Assembly: GCF_019645815.1 (NCBI RefSeq)
Contig: NZ_CP080997.1
Coordinates: 868,001 to 932,000, forward strand
Direction: 5' to 3'
DNA from: Mycolicibacter heraklionensis
GTDB taxonomy: Bacteria > Actinomycetota > Actinomycetes > Mycobacteriales > Mycobacteriaceae
Length of the DNA stretch: 64,000 nt
In this document: positions 36,587 to 46,149 of the stretch, piece after piece
How positions within the stretch are numbered: the stretch's first letter is position 1
Layout: every line of letters begins with the position of its first letter
Position numbers and translations under genes: made by a program
The notes under the pieces: model-generated
Seen by the model: the letters and a program-made list of their open reading frames with translations, nothing else
The model's database searches: none
What the model was told of the DNA's origin: nothing

Positions 36587-37748
36587 GACTGAGCTCTTCG
36601 AAGTCGAATCGACGCGGGTTTTGGCTGAAATCTCTGGTAGGCCAATGCAATATCCGGTATGGCGTCACCTGTATCGCGAGGCGTACGTAGTAGAAGGGAA
36701 ACAGTTGCCGACCGAGCCAACTGCTCATGAAGGCACTTGCCGGCTGTCGTGCGCAGACCTGCTCGAACAACCGGCGCAAGTCGCGATTCTCCCTGAGATC
36801 GGCGATGATGCGATCCTCGGCGATGGCGTCGCCTTGGACCAGGACGGCGCCTGGATTATCGAAGCCTGAGCCGGTGGGCTCGGAGAACAGCATGCTCACC
36901 TTCGGGTTGCGACGGATGTTGAATGCCTTCTGGGGCAAGCCGATGCTGGTACAGATCAGGAAGCGTCCATCGGGGAGCAAAAGCGGACAGATCGGCCAGG
37001 TCTGTGGCGAGCCGTCTCGAGACATCGTGGTCAACTCACAAGTGCGGAAGTTCTCGATGATCTGGAGGGCAGAGGGTTCCGGGCTCATCGCGGCAGTTCG
37101 TGAGCCCTCGAGAGCGGCGCGGTACCTCATCAGGGTGCGTCGCGCGAATACCCGGATCAGGATGCGTTGCAGTCGCGGGATGTGGCTCAGCAGTCGTCGG
37201 GCCTCATCCGCTGATGATACGTCGAAAGTCAAGCCGCCCAACACAAGACCGAGTCGGAAGTTCTTCCGCGAGATGAATTCGGAGCCGCGGGCGGCGCATT
37301 GCTGCCATTCCTCGGCGGTGATGTGTTGGTTGATGAGCGGGACGATGTTGCGCTCTTCATCGGCAAGGTGCTCGTCCACCCGAGCTGACAGATCCGCGAC
37401 GGCCTCGAGGAGTTGCGCAGCGAGCCGGGCATCGGCGGTGCGTGCCCAGGACGTCAGAGCTGACTTGACCTTGGCGTCAGCGACCGCGATCGCGCGATGA
37501 GCTTGTTCCATACGTGCGACGGCTTCGGCGAATTCGGGTGCTCGGCAGTGCAGTTTCGGCCAGATCAACTCGTCTTCAGCGGCATGGTGGTGGTGTAGTG
37601 CGGCCATGATCAGCTCGATGTGAGAGCCGACGACAGCAGATCGCGCGGTGTCGCCGGCCGTGACGCTGCGAATCAAGGCGGGAAAGTCGTGCAACTCGCT
37701 GCGGAATACCTTGTGAACGATTGCCATGTCGAACGCGTCCGTCGGCAT
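36576..37748 (-). CDS. Hemerythrin domain fused to a PNPOx-fold flavin-binding domain
   Basis: A 390-residue two-domain protein. Residues 1-145 form an HHE hemerythrin-like four-helix bundle with likely iron ligands H12/H20, H52-H55 with E58/E60, H84, and H127 with E131. A linker helix region (150-220) includes RLLSHIPRLQRILIRVFARR. Residues about 225-345 look like a PNPOx split barrel: FRTCELTTMSRDGSPQTWPI, LICTSIGLPQKAFNIRRNPKVSMLF. It may couple an O2/NO-sensing diiron site to a flavin reductase. AAGGAGG precedes the ATG. It is divergent from a TetR gene, its likely regulator. Confidence 0.8.
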   Translation of the reverse strand: MPTDAFDMAIVHKVFRSELHDFPALIRSVTAGDTARSAVVGSHIELIMAALHHHHAAEDELIWPKLHCRAPEFAEAVARMEQAHRAIAVADAKVKSALTSWARTADARLAAQLLEAVADLSARVDEHLADEERNIVPLINQHITAEEWQQCAARGSEFISRKNFRLGLVLGGLTFDVSSADEARRLLSHIPRLQRILIRVFARRTLMRYRAALEGSRTAAMSPEPSALQIIENFRTCELTTMSRDGSPQTWPICPLLLPDGRFLICTSIGLPQKAFNIRRNPKVSMLFSEPTGSGFDNPGAVLVQGDAIAEDRIIADLRENRDLRRLFEQVCARQPASAFMSSWLGRQLFPFYYVRLAIQVTPYRILHWPTRDFSQNPRRFDFEELSHVD

Positions 37749-37890
37749 GAGGGCCTCCTTCGCCGTCTCGGGCCGTGGGAAGGCCTTTGTGTCGGCGTAG
37801 AACCCGTGTCGCGCACAGCTTGTGCGACGCGATCACGAGATGATGGACTGCCAGGATGGACATATTTAGCTGTGGTGGTCATGTAATGAA

Positions 37891-37905
37891 TACAGTGGAA
37901 CTGTA
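37891..37905. promoter_or_regulatory. Palindromic operator candidate before the TetR gene
   Basis: TACAGT GGA ACTGTA is a perfect 6-3-6 inverted repeat five bases before the TetR ATG at 37911, overlapping a possible -10 box (TACAGT). A second 6-3-6 repeat, CGCACA GCT TGTGCG, lies at 37812-37826 nearer the hemerythrin gene. One or both may be the operator controlling the divergent pair. Confidence 0.55.
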
Positions 37906-37910
37906 CTTAA

Positions 37911-38561
37911 ATGGCTGAGGAAGTCAAGCCTCGACGGCAATATCGCTCCGCTGCGCGCACCCGGCAGCGTGAGGCGACACGTGCGGCGATAATCGACGCC
38001 GCGACAGCCGGGTTCATCGAGAACGGCTACGCGACCACCACGATCGCGCAGATCGCTGCGCGGGCACAGGTATCGCCGGAGACCGTGTACGCCGTGTTCG
38101 GAACCAAGCGAGACGTGCTGCGCGCCGTGGTCGAACAGGCTTCGACCGGAGCGCCCAGCACCGAAGCCTGGCGTACCGGGGACTGGCTTACCCGGGTGAA
38201 GGCGGAGCCCGACCAGCGGCGCCGCCTCGAGCTGATCACCGATGCGACCCGCGACGTTCTGCGCCGGGTGGCTCCGATCGACGAGATCGTGCGCTCAGTG
38301 GCAGCCTCCGACCCGGAGATCGCCGAGCTGCAGAGCGAACTCGAACGCCGCCGTCGTAACGACCTTCGCGGGCTGGTGCAACTTCTTGCCGAGGCCGGGC
38401 CGCTGCGGGTATCAGTCGACCACGCGGTGGACCTGTGGTGGGCGCTGGGCCACAGCACCGGTCCCTACCGCTCGCTCACCGTTGACCGCGGTTGGAGCCA
38501 CCGACGGGCTCGGGCCGCGATCATCGATGTCGTGGCCCGCGCTCTGCTCGCCGATGCCTAA
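37911..38561 (+). CDS. TetR family transcriptional regulator
   Basis: A 216-residue regulator. The HTH (about 21-67) reads TRAAIIDAATAGFIENGYATTTIAQIAARAQVSPETVYAVFGTKRDVL in family form (seen here across adjacent segments). The C-terminal domain (VEQASTGAPSTEAW onwards) has EIAELQSELERRRRNDLRGLVQLL and the C-terminal HRRARAAIIDVVARALL. It is divergent from the hemerythrin-PNPOx operon with a 162-bp intergenic region carrying two palindromes, so it probably represses that operon and itself. The inducer is unknown. Confidence 0.9.
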   Translation: MAEEVKPRRQYRSAARTRQREATRAAIIDAATAGFIENGYATTTIAQIAARAQVSPETVYAVFGTKRDVLRAVVEQASTGAPSTEAWRTGDWLTRVKAEPDQRRRLELITDATRDVLRRVAPIDEIVRSVAASDPEIAELQSELERRRRNDLRGLVQLLAEAGPLRVSVDHAVDLWWALGHSTGPYRSLTVDRGWSHRRARAAIIDVVARALLADA

Positions 38562-38586
38562 GCCGACATCGGTCGCCACGCAGTGC

Positions 38587-39162
38587 CTAACCGAAGTTGA
38601 ACAGGTACTCGCCCGGGAGCACGAAGATCATGTTGAAGGCGGTGTTGACCACCGCTCCCGGTAGGCCGAGCACATAGTTGACGATGTCCAGCGGGATGGT
38701 GGCCGCCTGACTGAAGGCCATCCCGAAGTCGAGGTTGATCAGGCTGGTGACCACGTTCGAGATGTCGTCGTACAACGTAAACGGCAGGCTGATAAAGCGG
38801 TTGAACAGTCCTACCGCAGCCGCCACTTCCGCGTTGAACAGGCCGACGATGTCGAACGCAGCGGCGGCGCCTGGAACGTCCAACGCGTCGGCGGCGCCGG
38901 GCAGGACGTCGAACACGTCGGCGGTGCCGGGGACGTTGAGTTCCTCGGCGATGCTGGACATGTCGAAAGGCGCGAGCCCGGCGAGGGTGTCGAAGCTGTC
39001 GACGACCGCGCTGGCGGCCAGCGCCACCTCCGCCGACACCGCGGCCACGGCGCGCGTGCTGATTTCGGGTGACGCCGCCACCGGGGCCAGGCCGGCGGCC
39101 ACCAGCGCGGTCGCTGCGACGGCGACGATCGGCAGTCGCACTGCGGATTTCACGGTTTCCAT
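38587..39162 (-). CDS. Exported mycobacterial protein of unknown function
   Basis: A 191-residue protein with a signal peptide (VKSAVRLPIVAVAATALVAAGLAPVAA). The mature part is Ala/Asp/Phe-rich with AGLAPFDMSSIAEELNVPGTAD, GLFNRFISLPFTLYDDISNVVTSLINLDFG and LPGAVVNTAFNMIFVLPGEYLFNFG. The repeated pattern of hydrophobic helices with small residues is typical of exported proteins related to PE-C-terminal segments. No catalytic motif is seen. ATG 39162 is 4 to 10 bp after an AGGA site. It probably sits in the cell envelope. Confidence 0.75.
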   Translation of the reverse strand: METVKSAVRLPIVAVAATALVAAGLAPVAASPEISTRAVAAVSAEVALAASAVVDSFDTLAGLAPFDMSSIAEELNVPGTADVFDVLPGAADALDVPGAAAAFDIVGLFNAEVAAAVGLFNRFISLPFTLYDDISNVVTSLINLDFGMAFSQAATIPLDIVNYVLGLPGAVVNTAFNMIFVLPGEYLFNFG

Positions 39163-39220
39163 GGATTCCTCCCAGTATCCTGCCCGTTTCAGGGGACGTT
39201 ACTCCGCCGCCACAGGGGCG

Positions 39221-39679
39221 TCAGGCGTTCTCTGCGGCGGCCTTGATCTTGCTCAGCGAAGCGTTCATGCCCTCGACCAGCTCGCGTTCGAAGGTGGGCG
39301 TCCCGCCCATGAACTTGCCCACCAGAAACGCCGAGACCGCGGTGGTGTTGCCGTTTTCGACGTGCCGACTCTCGATGACCCGAGTGCCGGTGGCGGTCGG
39401 CTCGAGCTCATAGCTCCACACGCTGTGGTTCTCGGTGACGCGGAACGCCAGCTTGCGCTCCGGGATGTATTCGGTGATGACGGAGCTGGTGGGCCAGAAC
39501 ATCCGGCCGCGCCGGTTGACGTTGATCGTGCGGGTGCCCTGACGCACCGCACCCAGCGGCTTCATCCACCGGCACTGCGGGCTCCACTCGGGCATCCGCC
39601 GGAAGTCGGAGACCAGCGCCCACACCTTGGCCACCGGTGCGTTGATGTCGATCTGTGCCGTCAACAGCGGGGCTGCCAT
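39221..39679 (-). CDS. SRPBCC family protein
   Basis: A 152-residue START-like protein: LLTAQIDINAPVAKVWALVSDFRRMPEWSPQCRWMKPLG at the start, then RMFWPTSSVITEYIPERKLAFRVTENHSVWSYELEP, GTRVIESRHVENGNTTAVSAFLVGKFMGGTP and a final helix ELVEGMNASLSKIKAAAE. It probably binds a hydrophobic ligand. It is more distant from the pair at 11187/11685 than they are from each other. A DUF2530 membrane protein gene lies downstream in map order on the same strand (starts at 39981). Confidence 0.87.
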   Translation of the reverse strand: MAAPLLTAQIDINAPVAKVWALVSDFRRMPEWSPQCRWMKPLGAVRQGTRTINVNRRGRMFWPTSSVITEYIPERKLAFRVTENHSVWSYELEPTATGTRVIESRHVENGNTTAVSAFLVGKFMGGTPTFERELVEGMNASLSKIKAAAENA

Positions 39680-39711
39680 GGCTTTCCTCCTCGAATCGTC
39701 GGTTCGTAACT

Positions 39712-39981
39712 CTATTCGTTTTCAAGCCCGGTTTGGGCTCCGCGCGCGCCGCGTCGTGCCGCCCTGCGTTGCACCAGAAAGATAGTGGTGCCCACCATCC
39801 CGACGCCGAGCCCCGCCACGCTTACCGGCCGCCACCCTTCCAGCGCGGGCACCGTGAACGCGGCGATGGTTGCGCAGCAGAAGCCGGTGACCCCGGCGCG
39901 GATCACCGGCCAGACCCGCAGCAGGGCGGTCGGCAGCGGTGGCGGCTCGGGGGCGTGCTCCGGGGAGTGCTGAGGGGTCAT
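39712..39981 (-). CDS. DUF2530 membrane protein, Rv0879c-like
   Basis: An 89-residue protein with a Pro-rich polar N-terminus (SPEHAPEPPPLPTAL) and two membrane segments: VWPVIRAGVTGFCCATIAAFTVP and VSVAGLGVGMVGTTIFLVQ, followed by a basic tail RRAARRGARG. These features define DUF2530, a small actinobacterial inner-membrane protein of unknown function. The ATG at 39981 gives the family length. It is divergent from the rRNA methyltransferase gene with a 39-bp gap. Confidence 0.85.
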   Translation of the reverse strand: MTPQHSPEHAPEPPPLPTALLRVWPVIRAGVTGFCCATIAAFTVPALEGWRPVSVAGLGVGMVGTTIFLVQRRAARRGARGAQTGLENE

Positions 39982-40020
39982 CGCCGTTGACGTTAGCGCC
40001 TCGCCGGTAAAGTTCCCGCA

Positions 40021-40854
40021 GTGGCCAGGGTCGTCGATGTCGTCGATATCTTTGACCCCCGCGATTCCCGGCTGGATGATTTCCGCGACTTGAACAGCAT
40101 CGACCGTCGCCCGGACCTGCCCACCGGAAAAGGGTTGGTGATCGCCGAAGGGGTGCTGGTGGTGCAGCGGATGCTGGCATCGCGGTTCACCCCGCGGGCG
40201 CTGCTGGGCACCGATCGGCGGCTGACCGAGTTGACGCCCGACCTGACCGCACCTGACGCCCCCGATGTCCCGTATTACCGGGTGTCCGCGGAGGTGATGG
40301 CCGACGTGGTGGGGTTTCACCTCAACCGAGGCGTGCTGGCCGCCGCGTCGCGGGTGCCCGAGCCGCCGGTGGCCGACCTGGTCGCCGGGGCCCGCACGAT
40401 CGCGGTGCTCGAGGGCGTCAACGACCACGAGAACCTGGGTTCGATCTTTCGCAACGGTGCCGGGTTGGGCGTGGACGCCGTGGTGTTCGGCAGCGGCTGC
40501 GCCGACCCGCTCTACCGGCGCTCGGTGCGGGTCTCGATGGGGCACGCCCTGCTGGTGCCGTTCGCCCGTTCGGCGGACTGGCCCGGCGATCTGGCGATGC
40601 TGCGCGAGCAGGGCTTCCGGCTGCTGGCGATGACGCCGGACCCGCGGGCCGAGGTGTTGTCGAGTGCGATGGCGAAGGTGCGCGACGAACCGGTGGCGGT
40701 GCTGGTCGGCGCGGAGGGGCCGGGCCTGTCGGAGAAGGCGATGCGCGCCAGTGACATTCGGGTCCGCATCCCGATGTCGCGGGGAACGGACTCGCTCAAC
40801 GTCGCCACCGCAGCCGCGCTGGCGTTCTACGAGCGCATTAGGCTGCCGGAATGA
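40021..40854 (+). CDS. SpoU/TrmH-type RNA 2'-O-methyltransferase, Rv0881-like
   Basis: A 277-residue SPOUT methyltransferase. The N-terminal substrate-binding part has LVIAEGVLVVQRMLASRFTPRALL and VVGFHLNRGVLAAASRV. The knotted SAM domain has TIAVLEGVNDHENLGSIFRNGAGLG (NxGxIxRxA type), VVFGSGCADPLYRRSVRVSMGH, LVGAEGPGLSE and RIPMSRGTDSLNVATAAALAFYE, the three SpoU motifs. It methylates ribose in rRNA or tRNA; the exact site is unknown. The GTG follows TAAAGT by seven bases, a leaderless start. It overlaps the DUF2537 gene by 4 bp. Confidence 0.92.
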   Translation: MARVVDVVDIFDPRDSRLDDFRDLNSIDRRPDLPTGKGLVIAEGVLVVQRMLASRFTPRALLGTDRRLTELTPDLTAPDAPDVPYYRVSAEVMADVVGFHLNRGVLAAASRVPEPPVADLVAGARTIAVLEGVNDHENLGSIFRNGAGLGVDAVVFGSGCADPLYRRSVRVSMGHALLVPFARSADWPGDLAMLREQGFRLLAMTPDPRAEVLSSAMAKVRDEPVAVLVGAEGPGLSEKAMRASDIRVRIPMSRGTDSLNVATAAALAFYERIRLPE

Positions 40855-41126
40855 CCTCCACCCCCCGTACGCCGTGGGGGACGGGCTTGACCGTGGCGGG
40901 GTTCGTCGCGGCGGTGACGGGGACCGCGATCACGGTGTTGAGCCTGGGGCTGCTGCGCGTGCATCCCGCGGTGGCGGTGGTGCTCAATCTGATTGCGGTG
41001 GGAGGGCTGGCGCCCACGGTATGGGGCTGGCGGCGCACTCCGGTACTGCGATGGTTGGCCTTGGGCGCCGGGATCGGCGTGGCGGGCGCGTGGCTGGTGC
41101 TGCTGGCGCTGGCCGCTCAGCGCTGA
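40851..41126 (+). CDS. DUF2537 membrane protein, Rv0882-like
   Basis: A 91-residue protein with three hydrophobic segments: GLTVAGFVAAVTGTAITVLSLGLL, AVAVVLNLIAVGGLAPTVWGW and WLALGAGIGVAGAWLVLLALA. It belongs to DUF2537, an actinobacterial inner-membrane family of unknown function. It starts on ATG overlapping the methyltransferase stop by 4 bp, and its end overlaps the convergent sepH stop by 10 bp. Confidence 0.86.
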   Translation: MTSTPRTPWGTGLTVAGFVAAVTGTAITVLSLGLLRVHPAVAVVLNLIAVGGLAPTVWGWRRTPVLRWLALGAGIGVAGAWLVLLALAAQR

Positions 41127-41893
41127 CCGGTCGAACGCACCCCGAGCAGAACGTCCTCCCACCCCGGGACTTCCGGCTTGCTGCGGCGGGCGCGGCTCCC
41201 CGCGCGCTGCTGCACCGGCACCTCTTCGACCACCGCGGGGGCGGCCGGAGTCTCGAAGTCCAACTCGGCCACCGCGGCAACCGGCCGCAGCGGACGGCCG
41301 AAGCCGGGGTCGATCAGCTCCATGGCCGCGTCGTCGACCGCGGTCACCGTCCCGCCGTGCGCGCCCGGAGCGAACCGGAAGTGGGCGACGTTGTCCGAAC
41401 GCCCGGCCTTCCAGGCCAGCTGCACCGTCCAGCGCCCGTCGTCGTTGCGCCACGCGTCCCAGCTGCTGCTGTCGGAGCTCAAGCCCCGCGACACCAGCGC
41501 GGAGGTGACGACCTCCAGCAGGGTCGGCACCGCCGGGCCGTCGGCCAGCACCGGGTGGGCGGCGGTCGCCAGCTCCGCGGCCCGGGACCGCTCCAGCAGC
41601 ACCGGGTGGGCGAAGCGTTCCACCCGGGCGACGTCCACACCGGCTGCCGCGGCCACCTGTTCGACCGACGCCCCGGCGCGGATCCGCGCTTGGATGTCCT
41701 TGGGGCGCAGCATGCTGCTGCCCGCGTCGGCCGGATTCTGACCTACGCGGTGGCCCTCGCCGCGGACTGCGCCGCGCAGCCGGTCGTCGATGCGCACCCG
41801 GAACATCTCGGTGTGGTCTTCGCCGTCGCCGGTGCTCTCGCAGATGATGTGTTTGCCGTCGACGTCGAGGCCGATGGCCCTCAGTTCCCGCAT
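41117..41893 (-). CDS. sepH: Septation protein SepH (DUF3071)
   Basis: A 258-residue protein. The N-terminal DUF3071 region (RELRAIGLDVDGKHIICES, EMFRVRIDDRLRGAVRG) contains a helix-turn-helix-like part, LRPKDIQARIRAGASVEQVAAAAGVDVARVERFAHPVLLER in segments. The middle WTVQLAWKAGRSDNVAHFRFAPG is conserved, and the tail has the basic RAGSRARRSKPEVPGWEDVLLG motif. SepH binds FtsZ and stimulates its assembly in Streptomyces and mycobacteria. AAGGAG lies five bases before the ATG. Rv0883c orthologue. Confidence 0.92.
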   Translation of the reverse strand: MRELRAIGLDVDGKHIICESTGDGEDHTEMFRVRIDDRLRGAVRGEGHRVGQNPADAGSSMLRPKDIQARIRAGASVEQVAAAAGVDVARVERFAHPVLLERSRAAELATAAHPVLADGPAVPTLLEVVTSALVSRGLSSDSSSWDAWRNDDGRWTVQLAWKAGRSDNVAHFRFAPGAHGGTVTAVDDAAMELIDPGFGRPLRPVAAVAELDFETPAAPAVVEEVPVQQRAGSRARRSKPEVPGWEDVLLGVRSTGQR

Positions 41894-42075
41894 GACTTCT
41901 CCTTGCGAACGCCCGGTTACCTGCGGACTCTAGTCCAGTCGACAGCCCGCCCCGTCGTGACACGCGGGCGTTATAACGATCCGATCACGGCGGTTTAGCG
42001 AGGCTCGACGGAGGAGAGGTGAAGCTGGGACCGCCGCATGAACCCGGCGCCGAGAGGGAGGCGGGCCCGCTGCGC

Positions 42076-43239
<1,164 letters not shown>

Positions 43240-43380
43240 TTATTGTGATGTGGATCACCTGGAGCGCTCGACACCTGTCACGCCCACAGTGTTGATCCGG
43301 AGTCTGGACGGGTACCCAGTACCTGCGGTACCGTTGTACATAAGCCTGGTAAATGTAAACGACTGGTGGAGGTGTCTCCG

Positions 43381-44421
43381 ATGGCTCAGAAAGCCGCTCG
43401 AACCCGCATCGTGCGCCGGTGGCGAGCCAACATGGAAGTGACCGACGACGCGAACTACGTCGAGATCCTCAACACCTTGTCGGAAGGTTCGGTGCGCCGG
43501 AACTTCAATCCGTACACCGACATCGACTGGGACACCCCCGAGTTCAAGGTCACCGAAAACGACCCGCGCTGGATCCTGCCGGGCACCGACCCGATCGGCC
43601 GGCACTGGTGGTACCAGTCGCAGCCCGAGGACGTCCAGATCAAGATCGGCATGTGGCGCCAGGCCAACGTCGCCAAGGTCGGGCTGCACTTCGAGTCCAT
43701 CCTGATCCGCGGCCTGATGGAGTACGCGTTCTGGGTGCCCAACGGCTCACCGGAGTACCGCTACTGCCTGCACGAGGCGGTGGAAGAGTGCAACCACACC
43801 ATGATGTTCCAAGAGATGGTGAACCACATCGGCGCCGACGTGCCCGGCATGCCGCGGTTGCTGAAGTGGGTGCAGCCGTTTATCCCGCTGGTCGCCGGAC
43901 CGCTGCCGATCCCGTTCTGGTTCGGCATCCTGGCCGGCGAGGAGCCCATCGACCACATCCAGAAGGCCATCCTTCGGGAGGGCAAGACCCTGCACCCGAT
44001 CATGGAGCGGGTGATGGCCATTCACGTGGCCGAGGAAGCGCGGCACATCTCGTTCGCGCACGAATACCTGCACAAGCGCATTCCGAACCTGCCGCGTCGC
44101 AAGCGGTTCTGGCTGTCGCTGTACGTTCCGATCGTCATGCGGATCCTGTGTTCGGCGATCGTGGTGCCGCCCAAGGCGTTCTGGACCGAGTTCGACATTC
44201 CGCACGAGGTCCGTAAGGACATCTTCTTCCGCTCGGCAGAAGCTCGTCAGATGCTGCAGGACATGTTCGGTGACGTCCGGATGCTGTGTCACGACACCGG
44301 TTTGATGAACCCGGTCGCCAAGCTGGTGTGGCGGATCTGCCGGATCCACGGCGCTCCGTCCCGGTTCCGCAGCCAGCCGCAGCGCGCGCACCTCACGCCC
44401 GTTGCCGCTTCGGTCGCGTAG
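43381..44421 (+). CDS. AurF-like diiron oxygenase, Rv0885-like
   Basis: A 346-residue protein of the AurF/diiron oxygenase family. Iron ligands are expected in the helices GLHFESILIRGLMEYAF (E), RYCLHEAVEECNHTMMFQEMVNH (ExxxH) and MAIHVAEEARHISFAHEYLH (ExxH plus H). Trp-rich N-terminal RWILPGTDPIGRHWWYQSQ is typical. AurF itself oxidises arylamines; substrates of mycobacterial members are unknown. GGAGGTG precedes ATG 43381. fprB starts 14 bp downstream, so its product may supply electrons. Rv0885 orthologue. Confidence 0.9.
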   Translation: MAQKAARTRIVRRWRANMEVTDDANYVEILNTLSEGSVRRNFNPYTDIDWDTPEFKVTENDPRWILPGTDPIGRHWWYQSQPEDVQIKIGMWRQANVAKVGLHFESILIRGLMEYAFWVPNGSPEYRYCLHEAVEECNHTMMFQEMVNHIGADVPGMPRLLKWVQPFIPLVAGPLPIPFWFGILAGEEPIDHIQKAILREGKTLHPIMERVMAIHVAEEARHISFAHEYLHKRIPNLPRRKRFWLSLYVPIVMRILCSAIVVPPKAFWTEFDIPHEVRKDIFFRSAEARQMLQDMFGDVRMLCHDTGLMNPVAKLVWRICRIHGAPSRFRSQPQRAHLTPVAASVA

Positions 44422-44435
44422 CGCGCGCTCAGGTC

Positions 44436-46127
44436 ATGCCGCACGTAATTACCCAGGCGTGTTGTAACGACGCCTCGTGTGTGTTCGCCTGCCCGGTCAA
44501 CTGCATTCACCCCACGCCGGACGAGCCCGACTTCGCCACGTCGGAGATGCTCTACATCGACCCCGACGCGTGTGTGGACTGCGGTGCCTGCGTGCGGGCC
44601 TGCCCGGTCGACGCGATCGTCCCGCATACCAAGGCGCTGGCCGAACAGTTGCCGTTCGTGGAGATCAACAGGTCCTTCTACCCGGAACGACCTGAAGGGG
44701 TGAAGCTGCCGCCGACCTCCAAGCTGGCGCCCATCCTGCCGGCCGCCGAGCTGCATCAGCGCGGCAAATATCCGCTGACCGTGGCTATCGTCGGCTCCGG
44801 CCCGGCGGCCATGTACGCGGCCGACGAGCTGCTGACTCAGCAGGGCGTGCTGGTCAATATGTTCGAGAAGCTGCCCACCCCTTACGGTTTGGTGCGTGCC
44901 GGCGTCGCCCCGGATCACCAGCGCACCAAGCTGGCCACCCGGCTGTTCGATGAGATCTCCTGGCGCCGTGGTTTCCAGTTCTTCCTCAACGTGGAGGTGG
45001 GCAAGCACCTGAGCCACGCGGACCTGCTGCAGCACCACCACGCCGTGCTCTACGCCTCGGGTGCGCTGCACGACCGGCGGCTCGAGATCGACGGCATGGG
45101 TTTGCCCGGAACGGGCACGGCCACCGAGATCGTCGGCTGGTACAACGGCCATCCCGAGTTCACCGACCTGCCAGTCGATCTCAGCCACGAGCGGGTGGTG
45201 ATCGTGGGTAACGGCAACGTAGCCCTCGATGTGGCGCGCATCCTCACCGCCGACCCGGACCGGCTGGCCCACACCGACATCGCCGACTACGCACTGGCAG
45301 CGCTGCGTGACTCGGCGGTCCAGGAAGTGGTGATCGTCGCCCGGCGCGGTCCCATTTCGTCCGCGTTCACGCTGCCCGAATTGGTGGGGCTCACGCAGAC
45401 CGCCGAGGTGGTGCTCGACACCGAAGACCATGTCCGGGTACGCGATGACCTGGCGACCGTCCAGGACAACTTGACCCGGCAGAAACTGGAGATACTGACC
45501 AAGTTAGGAGACGCCTCGGCGCCGATCACCCGCCCGCGGATCCGATTCGCCTACGAGTTGACCCCGGGTCGAGTCCTCGGTGAGGACCGTTGCAGCGCAG
45601 TGGAGTTCACTGTCACCGGGACCGACCAGGTGCGACGCATCGACGCCGGAATGGTGCTGTCTTCGATCGGCTACCACGGAACGCCCATCGCCGACCTGCC
45701 GTTCGACGACGCTGCCGGCGTCGTCCCGAACGAGGGCGGCCGCGTCATTGACCCGGCGACCGGCGAGCGAGTTCCGGGAGCCTACGTGTCGGGCTGGATC
45801 AAGCGCGGTACCAACGGTTTCATCGGCTCCAACAAGTCCGACTCGCTCAAGACGATCCAGACTCTGGCCGCTGACTACAACGCAGGCCTGCTGACCGAGC
45901 CGATAGCCGGGCCGCGTGCGATCGCCCGAATGGTGCACGCCCACCAGCCCGACGTGATCGACGCCGCCGGCTGGAAGGCGATCGACAAAGCAGAGATCGC
46001 CCGTGGCGAAGCGCAAGACCGGCCGCGGGTGAAGTTCACTCGAGTGCCGGACATGCTCGACGTGGTCAAGGATCACTCGGACCTGCCGCTGCTGCAGAAC
46101 CTGCTCGGCGCACTGAAACGGCACTGA
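44436..46127 (+). CDS. fprB: Ferredoxin-NADP reductase with N-terminal ferredoxin domain FprB
   Basis: A 563-residue fusion. Residues 1-75 are a ferredoxin with two Cys clusters: ACCNDASCVFACPVNCIHP and CVDCGACVRACPVDAI. The reductase (about 105-560) has the FAD-binding TVAIVGSGPAAMYAADELL, the loop PYGLVRAGVAPDHQRTK, and the NADPH-binding VVIVGNGNVALDVARIL, with GYHGTPIADLPFD and SGWIKRGTNGFIGSNKSDS near the end. It moves electrons from NADPH to iron-sulphur centres and on to oxygenases. It is 14 bp downstream of the diiron oxygenase gene. Rv0886 orthologue. Confidence 0.95.
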   Translation: MPHVITQACCNDASCVFACPVNCIHPTPDEPDFATSEMLYIDPDACVDCGACVRACPVDAIVPHTKALAEQLPFVEINRSFYPERPEGVKLPPTSKLAPILPAAELHQRGKYPLTVAIVGSGPAAMYAADELLTQQGVLVNMFEKLPTPYGLVRAGVAPDHQRTKLATRLFDEISWRRGFQFFLNVEVGKHLSHADLLQHHHAVLYASGALHDRRLEIDGMGLPGTGTATEIVGWYNGHPEFTDLPVDLSHERVVIVGNGNVALDVARILTADPDRLAHTDIADYALAALRDSAVQEVVIVARRGPISSAFTLPELVGLTQTAEVVLDTEDHVRVRDDLATVQDNLTRQKLEILTKLGDASAPITRPRIRFAYELTPGRVLGEDRCSAVEFTVTGTDQVRRIDAGMVLSSIGYHGTPIADLPFDDAAGVVPNEGGRVIDPATGERVPGAYVSGWIKRGTNGFIGSNKSDSLKTIQTLAADYNAGLLTEPIAGPRAIARMVHAHQPDVIDAAGWKAIDKAEIARGEAQDRPRVKFTRVPDMLDVVKDHSDLPLLQNLLGALKRH

Positions 46128-46149
46128 CCCGCCGAACCCCACCGGCCCC

